Source: Paenibacillus zanthoxyli JH29 (GTDB lineage: Bacteria > Bacillota > Bacilli > Paenibacillales > Paenibacillaceae). From it: 36,802 nt of DNA. The translations under genes were made by a program, and so were the position numbers. This document shows positions 22,506 to 29,689 of this stretch, piece by piece; within the stretch, counting starts at the first letter, position 1, and every line of letters starts with the position of its first letter. A model generated the notes under the pieces. That model searched no databases, was not told the origin of the DNA, and saw nothing but the letters and a program-made list of their open reading frames with translations. Where the stretch lies: positions 1 through 36,802 of the forward strand of contig NZ_ASSD01000197.1 of the NCBI RefSeq assembly GCF_000520715.1, given 5' to 3'.

Positions 22506-23738
22506 TTAAAACGCCCAATTCCCGTTCAGAAATACCGGTTCTTCCGTTCCGTCATTCGTGACGCCGAATATGTTCATCTCTGCAGAGCCGATCATAAAGT
22601 CGACATGCGTGACACTTGAGTTGAGACCGCGCTCTTCAAGCTGCTCTTGCGTCATGCTCTTGCCGCCTTCCAGACAGAACGCGTACGCGGTACCGATCGC
22701 GAGATGGTTCGAAGCATTTTCATCAAACAAGGTGTTGTAATATAAAATATTCGATTCCGAAATAGGGGAATGATGGGGGACCAGCGCCACTTCGCCCAAG
22801 TATTTGGCACCTTCGTCCAAGTTGATCAAATGCTCCAGCGTGTCCTGACCCTTCTCGGCCGAAACCGAGACAATCTTTCCATTCTCGAAGGTGAGCGTGA
22901 AGCCGTCGATAATATTCCCGCCGTGGCTCAGCGGCTTCGTGCTGCGGACGGTCCCGTTGACGCCGGTCTTCAGCGGTGCCGTGAATACTTCTTCTGTAGG
23001 CATGTTGGCGACGAAGGTGTGGCCGTTCTCGTTAATGCTGTCCCCTTGCGCCCATAAATGGCCTTCCGGCAGCTCGATGGTCAGGTCCGTGCCCGGAGCG
23101 ACATAATGAAGCTTTTTGTATTTCTTGGCATTCAGTACGGTCGCCTTCTCTTCCAGCGTGTTAAGATGTTCCTGCCAGGCTGCTACGGGGTCTTCACGGT
23201 CCAGACGCACGGTATGGAAAATCGCGTCCCACAGCTTGTTTACCCGTTCTTCGGCAGGAACGTCAGGAAACACCTTGTCGGCCCAAGCCTGAGAAGGAAT
23301 GGCGACGATGCTCCAGCTTATTTTATCCGACATGATAAATTCGCGGTATTTGGACAAGGCGGCTCCGCGAGTCTTCTGATATTCGGCAATCCGCACCGGG
23401 TCAATCCCTTTCAGCGCATCCGGATCTTCGGCGATGACTGACAATACAGCCGCACCGTTCTCGGCAAATTCGGTAATCTCACCGGCATACCAGGTCGGCG
23501 CTTTGGAGAAGATCTCCGGCGCGGCGTGTTCGAATTGCAGACGGGTAATCCGTTCGTCGCTCCAGTTCACTTTAACCTGGCTGGCGCCTGCCTCGTACGC
23601 CTTGGCTGCAATCAGACGGACGAACTCCGCTGCGGTTATAGGCGCATTTACGACCAATGCCTGCCCTGGCTGCACGTTTACGCCTATTTTCACGGCTAGA
23701 TCGGCGTATTTGGAGAGTTTTGCTTCAAAATCACTCAT
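22506..23738 (-). CDS. M29 family aminopeptidase (AmpS-like), upstream copy
   Basis: A 410-residue paralogue of the next gene. ATG 23738 (MSDFEAKLSKYADLAVK) with GGAGG eight bases upstream is preferred to the in-frame start at 23762, which has no ribosome site. The same landmarks appear as in the downstream copy: VKIGVNVQPGQALVVNAPIT, LPEGHLWAQGDS, LFDENASNHLAIGTAYAF and HVDFMIGSAEMNIFGV. The two proteins look well over half identical along their whole length and differ mainly at substrate-side positions (for example CQAG against AQGD in the LPEGH region), so they may divide substrates. A candidate promoter lies at 23790-23817. The B. subtilis relative is AmpS. Confidence 0.93.
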   Translation of the reverse strand: MSDFEAKLSKYADLAVKIGVNVQPGQALVVNAPITAAEFVRLIAAKAYEAGASQVKVNWSDERITRLQFEHAAPEIFSKAPTWYAGEITEFAENGAAVLSVIAEDPDALKGIDPVRIAEYQKTRGAALSKYREFIMSDKISWSIVAIPSQAWADKVFPDVPAEERVNKLWDAIFHTVRLDREDPVAAWQEHLNTLEEKATVLNAKKYKKLHYVAPGTDLTIELPEGHLWAQGDSINENGHTFVANMPTEEVFTAPLKTGVNGTVRSTKPLSHGGNIIDGFTLTFENGKIVSVSAEKGQDTLEHLINLDEGAKYLGEVALVPHHSPISESNILYYNTLFDENASNHLAIGTAYAFCLEGGKSMTQEQLEERGLNSSVTHVDFMIGSAEMNIFGVTNDGTEEPVFLNGNWAF

Positions 23739-23789
23739 AACATATCCTCCATCTATTTCCAAATTAAACTTATAGAGTATTGTACTAAA

Positions 23790-23817
23790 TTATTAACCGC
23801 CGGATGAAAAAAGTCAA
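23790..23817 (-). promoter_or_regulatory. Candidate promoter of the aminopeptidase operon
   Basis: On the - strand: -35 TTGACT (23817-23812), 16-base spacer, -10 TAATAA (23795-23790), about 50 bases before the ATG at 23738. Confidence 0.45.
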
Positions 23818-23931
23818 TTAGGGCTGTAAAACGGGATTTAGGCGGGCTACAATGATATACTGAAAGAGGATTTCGAAGCTCTCGCCAAGGACGGCTTAGG
23901 ATTCCCGAACGAATGAAAGGAAGGAAGCTGC

Positions 23932-24207
23932 ATGAGCGTAGTCATTACGGAAGCGGCCATGCGCCGCGATGAGGACGGAAATTATGTGGGAAGGACCGTA
24001 TTCACCCTGGAGGGCCACGCGGTCCGCTATGAAATTACGTTCTTCAGCAAAAAGGGCAAAGAATGGGATTACAGCCTGAGCTTTGCGGACAAGTCCGGCA
24101 GCGAGGAGCAGTTCCTAGAGCTGGATGCTAGGCTGGAGGAAGATGACGAGCTGTTCGATCAACTGCTGGATGCGGCTCTGGACGCGGAGGACTCAGGGCT
24201 ACATTAA
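23932..24207 (+). CDS. Small acidic hypothetical protein
   Basis: A 91-residue protein starting at ATG 23932, nine bases after GGAAGG. It reads as an antiparallel beta sheet for the first 60 residues (alternating strands TVFTLEGHAVRYEITFFSKK, KEWDYSLSFADKSG) followed by a strongly acidic helix (LDARLEEDDELFDQLLDAAL). There are no cysteines, no signal peptide and no membrane segment. I do not recognise the family and offer no function. It is transcribed away from the aminopeptidase operon, from the 190-base space they share, and it converges with the KtrB gene across a set of hairpins. Confidence 0.7.
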   Translation: MSVVITEAAMRRDEDGNYVGRTVFTLEGHAVRYEITFFSKKGKEWDYSLSFADKSGSEEQFLELDARLEEDDELFDQLLDAALDAEDSGLH

Positions 24208-24223
24208 GCAGGCAAGCAAAAGA

Positions 24224-24246
24224 AAAAACGGCGGTTCGCCCGCCGT
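24224..24246 (-). terminator. Terminator, strongest on the - strand
   Basis: ACGGCGG (24228-24234) and CCGCCGT (24240-24246) form a perfect seven-pair stem with a five-base loop. On the - strand GTTTTTTCTTTT follows, making it the final terminator for the KtrB transcript; the + strand has CCGCATTTT, so it may also serve the acidic protein gene. Confidence 0.8.
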
Positions 24247-24256
24247 CCGCATTTTA

Positions 24257-24305
24257 AAATATAAGAAAGTATAAGCTTCGCGCTTTATCTTATGCTCTTA
24301 TATTT
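24257..24305. repeat. Long AT-rich imperfect hairpin in the convergent spacer
   Basis: AAATATAAG (24257-24265) pairs with CTTATATTT (24297-24305), and ATAAG (24271-24275) with CTTAT (24289-24293) inside it. It sits between two GC-rich terminator hairpins. Function unknown. Confidence 0.55.
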
Positions 24306-24313
24306 CTACGAGA

Positions 24314-24338
24314 AAAGGTACCGTCCCAAATAGGACGG
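24314..24338 (-). terminator. First hairpin after the KtrB gene
   Basis: CCGTCC (24321-24326) and GGACGG (24333-24338) form a stem with a six-base loop; on the - strand TACCTTTTCTC follows. A weaker terminator ahead of the one at 24228-24246. Confidence 0.55.
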
Positions 24339-24356
24339 CAAAGCCGTTTCTTCTTG

Positions 24357-25703
24357 CTATCCGATCATAATATGTCCTTCGGGATGGCGGTACAGCTCCT
24401 TGCCTTTGGTCGGCCTAAGGGCATAAGCCAGCGTCAGCGGTCCGGTCCGTCCCATGAACATAAGAATAATGACGAGAATCTTCCCGGCGGTCGTAAGCTC
24501 CGTTGTCAGACCCATGGTAAGCCCGGACGTTCCAAACGCGGACACCGCCTCAAACATGACGGTAAGAAAATCCGCTTTCTCGGTAATGGACAGGAGCATC
24601 GTCGCGCTCACCACAAGGAGCAGGGAGAGCAGAGTCATGGTTATGGCCCGGTAGACGTTCTCTTTGGGTAGACGGTGGCGGAACAGAACAACATCCTCTT
24701 TACCGCGAATACGCGAGTACACAGCGGCGATGAGCAGGGCGAATGTCGTAAGCTTGATTCCCCCGCCGGTCGAGCCCGGGGCCGCGCCGATGAACATCAA
24801 TAGAATAATCAGGAATTGAGTGGATTCTCTAAGCTTATATATATCAATAGTCGTGACCCCGCCGGAACGGGGAGTTAGAGCTTGTAAGAAAGATGCCATA
24901 ACCTTTCCGCCCGTATGCAGCGGCTTCAGCGTATGATAAATCTCCAGCCAGAAAAATAATGCCGATCCGGCAGCGATCAGAATAAGCGAGGTCGACAGAA
25001 CCACTTTGGAGTGCAGGGTAAGCCGTCTCCGTTTGCGGAAATCAATTAAGTCGGACAATACAATAAAGCCGATGCCGCCCAGAAAAATAAGCAGGATCGC
25101 CGTGATATTAACCACCGGATCTTCCACATACCGCGTCAATCCGCTGAACGGTCCATGCACATCGCCAAAAAGGTCGAAGCCGGCATTGTTAAAAATCGAA
25201 ATGCTGTGGAATATCCCATAGTATATCGCTTTGCCCGCCGGCATGTCCTTTAGAAACCTGAGCGCCAGCACGGACGCTCCGGCAAGCTGGATCACAAGCG
25301 AATAAATCAGGACCCGGCGGATGAGGAGTACGATCCCCTGCATGGAGTTCTGATTCATCGACTCCTGCAGCAACAGCCGCTCTTTAAGCGTTATCCGCCT
25401 ATTGAGAACAAGCGTAACCAGCGTTGCCATCGTCACGAAGCCAAGGCCCCCGAACTGGAACAGCACGAGCAGCACAACCTGGCCGAAGGTAGTAAGTCCC
25501 GTACCCGTGTCGATAACGGCCAGCCCGGTCACGCATGTAGCGGAAGTAGCCATAAACAGCGCGTCGATCCAGGAGATACGGCCGTTCACCGATGAAATGG
25601 GAAGAGACAGCAGCACAGTGCCTGCGCTGATTAGCAGAATAAAGCCGAGTGCAAGAATTTTGGGCGGAGTCAGACGCAGCCCGCCATAGGATAAATTGGC
25701 CAT
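24357..25703 (-). CDS. TrkH/KtrB family potassium transporter subunit
   Basis: A 448-residue membrane protein on the - strand. ATG 25703 (MANLSYGGLRL) has GGGAGA eight bases upstream and is preferred to the ATG at 25724. Four membrane-pore-membrane repeats are seen, each with its selectivity-filter segment: ATCVTGLAV, IFNNAGFDLF, GAAPGSTGGGIK (the third repeat, with the gating-loop glycines) and AFGTSGLTMG. It matches the KtrB/KtrD proteins (about 450 residues) of Bacillus, which take up K+ (with Na+) when bound to a cytosolic KtrA/KtrC ring. No ktrA-like gene lies in the window, as for B. subtilis ktrD, so its partner must be encoded elsewhere. No ydaO-type c-di-AMP riboswitch is apparent in the short upstream region. 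Confidence 0.93.
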   Translation of the reverse strand: MANLSYGGLRLTPPKILALGFILLISAGTVLLSLPISSVNGRISWIDALFMATSATCVTGLAVIDTGTGLTTFGQVVLLVLFQFGGLGFVTMATLVTLVLNRRITLKERLLLQESMNQNSMQGIVLLIRRVLIYSLVIQLAGASVLALRFLKDMPAGKAIYYGIFHSISIFNNAGFDLFGDVHGPFSGLTRYVEDPVVNITAILLIFLGGIGFIVLSDLIDFRKRRRLTLHSKVVLSTSLILIAAGSALFFWLEIYHTLKPLHTGGKVMASFLQALTPRSGGVTTIDIYKLRESTQFLIILLMFIGAAPGSTGGGIKLTTFALLIAAVYSRIRGKEDVVLFRHRLPKENVYRAITMTLLSLLLVVSATMLLSITEKADFLTVMFEAVSAFGTSGLTMGLTTELTTAGKILVIILMFMGRTGPLTLAYALRPTKGKELYRHPEGHIMIG

Positions 25704-25862
25704 AAGACATTCTCCCGGTAACATTATGTTGGTCCATGCATTGTGACAAATTATATCATAATATTAACAGGTTCCTCTAAGCAATCGGCAGGAAATGACA
25801 TCAATATATCGAAAGTTACTTTAGGAATATCCAATTCCCATCTTCCAAAGGGGGTAATGACG

Positions 25863-26216
25863 GTGAACAGTCCCATCCTGAACAAAATCGGTGCTGTTTT
25901 CGTTCCGGTCAGCGATATTGAGAGATCAAAAGAATGGTATTGCCGTCTTCTAGGTTTGCCGCTTGATGATGAAATATTGTTCGGACATTTGTTCGTGATC
26001 CCGATGGATGGGCCCGCCATTGTGCTTGACAGCAAAATTTTCACGATGGAAAGTGTGCTGAATACGCCACTATTTCACCTGAATACGGGCGATATAGACG
26101 CCGCCTATGACTTTGTGAAGCAGAGCGGAGCCGAGATACTGACCGATATTGAGCATGATCATTGGTTCAACTTTAGAGACCCGGACGGTAATGTGCTGAT
26201 GATCTGCCGCAGCTAG
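25863..26216 (+). CDS. VOC (glyoxalase/bleomycin resistance) family protein
   Basis: A 117-residue protein with the beta-alpha-beta-beta-beta pairs of the vicinal-oxygen-chelate fold: IGAVFVPVSDIERSKEWYCRLLG (first module), then FHLNTGDIDAAYDFVKQSGAEI and the closing WFNFRDPDGNVLMICR, the typical DPDGN turn. The GTG at 25863 is favoured: AAAGGGGG (25847-25854) lies eight bases upstream, but only two bases before the ATG at 25857, which is too close. Upstream frame to 25743 is open but shows no ribosome site. Substrate unknown; metal ligands cannot be fixed from one copy. It is divergent from KtrB and followed by two acetyltransferases on the same strand. Confidence 0.82.
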   Translation: MNSPILNKIGAVFVPVSDIERSKEWYCRLLGLPLDDEILFGHLFVIPMDGPAIVLDSKIFTMESVLNTPLFHLNTGDIDAAYDFVKQSGAEILTDIEHDHWFNFRDPDGNVLMICRS

Positions 26217-26266
26217 GAGGTCTTTTTGTTAATGGAAAAAGCTCTATCATCAGGGAAGCCGTACCG

Positions 26267-26674
26267 GTGGACGCCCGCGGGGTTGAGACGCTGTACCGTC
26301 TGCTGCTTCCGAATCACCCGGGTGTTGAAGTTTTGCCCGAGCGGTTAAACCAAATCGCAGCAAATCCGGATAGCTTCTTGTTCGTATGCGAGGAAGATAA
26401 CCGGATTATTGGCACCGTGCATCTGCATCTCTGTATGGATGCGCTCAGCGGCAACCGCCCTTTTGCTGTTATTGAAAGGGTGATCGTGTCGCCGGATGTG
26501 CGGGGAAAAGGCTTCGGCGCGGCTTTAATGAGGCATGCCGAGCAGACCGCAGTTGAACGCGGCGCGCTCAAAATCATGGTCTCCAGTGCTTCCCGAAGAG
26601 AGGAAGCCCATGTTCTTTACACCGCGCTCGGCTATGATGGGGAAGGAAGCAAGCTTTTTAAGAAATATCTTTAA
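26267..26674 (+). CDS. GNAT acetyltransferase, start region possibly frameshifted
   Basis: An N-acetyltransferase of the GNAT fold, about 135 residues from the GTG at 26267. The acetyl-CoA motif is VIVSPDVRGKGFGAALMRHAE (motif A), preceded by the strand IIGTVHLHLCM and followed by VSSASRREEAHVLYTALGYD (motif B). The frame continues upstream as SSIIREAVPVDARGVETLY, the normal first strand and helix of this family, but no ATG, GTG or TTG is available in that frame. An ATG at 26232, correctly placed behind AGGAGG (26215-26220), is out of frame by one. One more A in the A-run at 26236-26240 would join them as ATG GAA AAA AGC. A one-base deletion or sequencing error is likely. The substrate is unknown. 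Confidence 0.75.
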   Translation: MDARGVETLYRLLLPNHPGVEVLPERLNQIAANPDSFLFVCEEDNRIIGTVHLHLCMDALSGNRPFAVIERVIVSPDVRGKGFGAALMRHAEQTAVERGALKIMVSSASRREEAHVLYTALGYDGEGSKLFKKYL

Positions 26675-26709
26675 ATAACAGATGATTAAACGATGGGAAG
26701 TGTACACTG

Positions 26710-27237
26710 GTGGAAGTGACTTTCAGGGAACTGGTTCCCGGCGATGCCGAGGAGCTTCTTCGTCTGCAGCACAGCCTGGATAAAGAAACAGCCTTTATGC
26801 TGTTAGAGCCGGGCGAGCGGCAAACCGGCCTTCAGCAGGTTAGGGAAATGATCGAAGGGTTGACCAGCTCCAAGACCTCAACTCTGATCGGGGCGGAAGT
26901 GGACGGACAGCTGGCGGGCTATGTTTTAGCCAGAGGAGGCACTGCAAACCGCAATCGTCACAGCGCTTATCTTGTAATCGGACTGCTGAAGCGCTATCAA
27001 GGAATGGGTGTTGGCAGCGGACTGCTGCGGAAGCTAATAGCCTGGGCGGAGGAGAGCGGTCTCGTTCGGCTGGAGCTTACGGTAATGAAGCATAACGAGC
27101 GGGCCATTGCCTTGTACACCAAATGCGGCTTTACCGCTGAAGGAACCAAAGTGAAGTCGCTTAAAGTAGACGGCGATTGGGTGGATGAACTCTATATGAG
27201 CAAAATTATCGGCTTCGCTGCACAGGAGAATACATAG
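26710..27237 (+). CDS. GNAT family N-acetyltransferase
   Basis: A 175-residue acetyltransferase (GTG 26710; purine-rich GGGAAG upstream). The fold runs from VTFRELVPGDAEELLRL (strand 1, helix 1) to strand 4 YLVIGLLKRYQGMGVGSGLLRKLIAW, which includes the acetyl-CoA pyrophosphate loop (Q/RxxGxG/A), and ends with LELTVMKHNERAIALYTKCGFTAEGTKV, the RAIALYxKxGF signature of RimI/SpeG-like small-molecule or protein acetyltransferases. VDGDWVDELYMSKI closes the protein as in YjdJ/YhhY-like enzymes. It follows the first GNAT gene by 35 bases. Substrate unknown. Confidence 0.9.
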   Translation: MEVTFRELVPGDAEELLRLQHSLDKETAFMLLEPGERQTGLQQVREMIEGLTSSKTSTLIGAEVDGQLAGYVLARGGTANRNRHSAYLVIGLLKRYQGMGVGSGLLRKLIAWAEESGLVRLELTVMKHNERAIALYTKCGFTAEGTKVKSLKVDGDWVDELYMSKIIGFAAQENT

Positions 27238-27321
27238 GATGGGCGGCTCACCGGCAACCCGGAAGCAGAAGGATTGACGACCGGCCTGCTGATATCGGAT
27301 GAAAGGATCATGCGGGACTAA

Positions 27322-27362
27322 CAAAAAATGCGGCCCCCTCTAAAGCGAGAACGGGCCGCATT
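27322..27362 (-). terminator. Terminator of the CNNM/CBS gene
   Basis: AATGCGGCCC (27327-27336) and GGGCCGCATT (27353-27362) form a ten-pair stem. On the - strand TTTTTTG follows the AATGCGG arm. It lies beyond the CBS gene (stop at 27396). Confidence 0.85.
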
Positions 27363-27395
27363 GTCATTGCCTGCTAGAACGCTGAATCAGACTTA

Positions 27396-28739
27396 TTACG
27401 TGAGAGATTCCTCCATTGTCTCTGTCTCCTCGTGATTTGACCGAACCGCGATTTCCACCTTGCGGATGCGGTGACGGTTCATTTCACGGACGATAAGCGT
27501 GGTGTCCCCCTCAGTGATTTCTTTGCCGACAGCAGGCTCTTCAAGATGGCTGTACAGCCATCCGCCGATCGTGGTCACTTCGTCATCGTCAAGATCGAGG
27601 CCGGTCAGCTCGCGCACCTCGGGAAGAGATACTTTTCCGTCAACCAAGTAATGGGATTCGCCAAGCTTTTCCACATTTTTGCGTTCATCAGCGTCAAATT
27701 CATCCCGAATCTCGCCGACGATCTCTTCCAGGATGTCCTCAATCGTAATCAGTCCGGAGGTACCTCCATATTCGTCAAGCAGGAGAGCGATATGCACTTG
27801 CTCCCTCTGCATGCGCGTCAAGAGCGTCTTAACAGGCGTAACCTCGGAAACGGTCATGACAGGGAGAATAAGGTCTTTGAAATGGAAGCCGGGATTATTG
27901 TCATATTTGAGATACAGCTGCTTCGTATTGATTATCCCGACGATGTTGTCCTTATTGCCATCCGCAACTGGAAAACGGGTATACTGTTCTTTTCGGATAA
28001 TATCCAGATTCTCTTGAAGAGAGTTGTTAGTATAAAGGCAGATCATATCGGTACGCGGAACCATGATTTCACGGGCCAGCATTTCGTCAAACGCGAAAAT
28101 GCGGTTGACATAGCCGTATTCGGCTTTGTTGATCTTGCCGCTCTCATAGCTCTCGGACAGAATCAGACGGATTTCTTCCTCCGAGTGCGCCTCTTCGTGC
28201 TCGCTGGCCGGTTTCATCCCGAACAGGCGAACGAGAAGATTGGCAGAACCGTTAAGCAGCCAGATGAGAGGAAACAGGATGCGATAGAACCAGATAATCG
28301 GTTTGGCGGTCAACAGACTGATTTCTTCGGCTTTGTTGATGGCTGCGGTCTTCGGTGCGAGCTCGCCTATAACGACATGCAGGAATGTCGCAATAAAGAA
28401 GGCAAGCACGAACGACAGGACATGGCTAAATTCGCTGCCGATACCGGCCCAGTGGAAGAACGGATAGAGCAGCTGCTCAAAAGCAGGCTCCGCCAGAGCA
28501 CCAATCCCTAAGGCAGTGATGGTGATGCCAAGCTGGCAGGCGGACAGATATCCGTCCAGATTGGCGGCAACCTTTTGAACAGCAACCGCATTCTTACGTC
28601 CTTCTAGCACCATTTGGCTGATCCGGCTTCCCCGCAGCCGCACAACTGCAAATTCCGTAGCTACAAAAAAAGCGGTAAAAACAATCAAAACGGCCACCAA
28701 CGTCAAACTAAGTCCTATACCCATATAATTAGGTACCAT
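27396..28739 (-). CDS. CNNM/CBS-domain transporter (hemolysin C / CorC family)
   Basis: A 447-residue inner-membrane protein on the - strand. The CNNM (DUF21) domain occupies about residues 5-200, with four hydrophobic segments and TEFAVVRLRGSRI; a CBS pair follows (VPRTDMICLYTNNSL, and FPVADGNKDNIVGIINTKQLY, then VHIALLLDEYGGTSGLITIEDILEEIVGEI), and a C-terminal CorC_HlyC domain (KVSLPEVRELTGLDL, TIGGWLYSHL). The family includes B. subtilis YhdP/MpfA, YugS, YrkA and YqhB; some act in Mg2+ efflux. ATG 28739 is used with AAGGA five to eight bases upstream; ATG 28724 is an alternative. Its leader carries the nested palindromes at 28748-28801, whose outer arm ends at the ribosome site. Confidence 0.92.
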   Translation of the reverse strand: MVPNYMGIGLSLTLVAVLIVFTAFFVATEFAVVRLRGSRISQMVLEGRKNAVAVQKVAANLDGYLSACQLGITITALGIGALAEPAFEQLLYPFFHWAGIGSEFSHVLSFVLAFFIATFLHVVIGELAPKTAAINKAEEISLLTAKPIIWFYRILFPLIWLLNGSANLLVRLFGMKPASEHEEAHSEEEIRLILSESYESGKINKAEYGYVNRIFAFDEMLAREIMVPRTDMICLYTNNSLQENLDIIRKEQYTRFPVADGNKDNIVGIINTKQLYLKYDNNPGFHFKDLILPVMTVSEVTPVKTLLTRMQREQVHIALLLDEYGGTSGLITIEDILEEIVGEIRDEFDADERKNVEKLGESHYLVDGKVSLPEVRELTGLDLDDDEVTTIGGWLYSHLEEPAVGKEITEGDTTLIVREMNRHRIRKVEIAVRSNHEETETMEESLT

Positions 28740-28747
28740 CCCTTTCC

Positions 28748-28801
28748 TTCGTAAAATAGGTTATACTCGTATTACGAGTTCATATGAACTTATTTTACGA
28801 A
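28748..28801 (-). promoter_or_regulatory. Nested palindromes in the CNNM gene leader
   Basis: Outer arms TTCGTAAAATA (28748-28758) and TATTTTACGAA (28791-28801) pair perfectly over 11 bases. Between them are two palindromes that share AGT: ACTCGT-ATT-ACGAGT (28765-28779) and AGTTCATATGAACT (28777-28790). They cannot both form as hairpins. The arm next to the gene overlaps the start of the ribosome site. It may be a regulatory RNA fold or a multi-site operator. Confidence 0.7.
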
Positions 28802-28870
28802 CTTTTCGGTCATTTTTCAAATCTCCTGCATTAAATTATGAAGTCCATGACTAAAGGAGGGCTGACGGCA

Positions 28871-29605
28871 ATGGAATCCTTCACATTAACCCGAGTGGAG
28901 ATGTCCTCGCTTCTGCTTTCGATTACCGGAACGTCCGGCCACACTCCGCTGCATATTTTGCAGGAAGCGTGGACCAAGCTTCATCAACGAGAGATGAGAG
29001 AAGGAGCATCGCTTAACGCATTCTTGTCCACAAATATTCCTTCTATTTTGCAAAAAATAATCAAAGGCGGGAAGGCCAAAGGTCTGTCCCTTCAGGAAAT
29101 TGCCGCGCTCGGAGCGCTAATAGAGTATTCCACAATTTCCATTACAGCTATGCAAAACTGGGTCAAACGCGATTTCAAAGAATATCTGGGCGCGCCCCTT
29201 GAAGGGAAAAAGTATTCGATCAACCAGGCGGCTATGCTGTTCATGATTGACGATCTGAAATCTTCGCTCGACTTCCGAAGCATTAACCAGCTCTTCCGCA
29301 AGCTGTTCCTGGAGCCGGAACGGGATGATGACGATCTGCTTGAGCCTGTTCAATTATATGGCGCATATGCCTCATTGTTCGAAGAGAACAGGAACAGCGC
29401 CGAACACCAACAGGACAAGCCCTTGGGGAGCGAAAAATTAGCCCATGCGGCTGAAACGGCAGTAAAACGGCTATCTCACCTAAACCGTCCTCAAAGAGAA
29501 ACCGTGCGAAACTCGCTATTAGTCGCGGCGATCTCGGTTCAGGCCTGTTATTTTCAGACGCTCGCCAAGCAGTATTTTAATGCCTCCCTGTTTTTGGATT
29601 TCTAA
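28871..29605 (+). CDS. DUF1836 domain protein
   Basis: A 244-residue soluble protein starting at ATG 28871, nine bases after AAAGGAGGG (28853-28861); the in-frame ATG at 28838 lacks a ribosome site and its extension is short. A middle segment with LGALIEYSTISITAMQNWVK, then the KKYSINQAAMLFMIDDLK stretch, has the form of a MerR/helix-turn-helix unit followed by a helix, as in DUF1836 proteins of Firmicutes; DLKSSLDFRSINQLF continues the domain. The C-terminal 50 residues are another helical bundle. The DNA-binding idea comes from the domain's general resemblance, not from a known target. It lies divergent from the CNNM gene and 84 bases before the niacin transporter. Confidence 0.7.
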   Translation: MESFTLTRVEMSSLLLSITGTSGHTPLHILQEAWTKLHQREMREGASLNAFLSTNIPSILQKIIKGGKAKGLSLQEIAALGALIEYSTISITAMQNWVKRDFKEYLGAPLEGKKYSINQAAMLFMIDDLKSSLDFRSINQLFRKLFLEPERDDDDLLEPVQLYGAYASLFEENRNSAEHQQDKPLGSEKLAHAAETAVKRLSHLNRPQRETVRNSLLVAAISVQACYFQTLAKQYFNASLFLDF

Positions 29606-29689
29606 TGCTGCTATCAATGGATGGGTTTCAATCGAAACAGGGAAAGATTATATACAATTACGCAGATGGAACATAGAGGGGACTATAAA

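Noticed and set aside
25743-25862. An N-terminal extension of the VOC protein reaching back to 25743.
   Set aside because: No ribosome site upstream of 25743, and the extra 38 residues have no relation to the VOC fold.
27471-28511. A 346-codon open frame on the + strand.
   Set aside because: It lies entirely within the CNNM/CBS gene on the other strand, has no ribosome site and no recognisable domain; the long frame results from codon bias of the real gene.
29586-29641. CCTGTTT and AAACAGG, and GTTTC-AATC-GAAAC, before the niacin transporter as a NiaR-type operator.
   Set aside because: Arms are only five to seven bases and I cannot match them to a known NiaR site with confidence.
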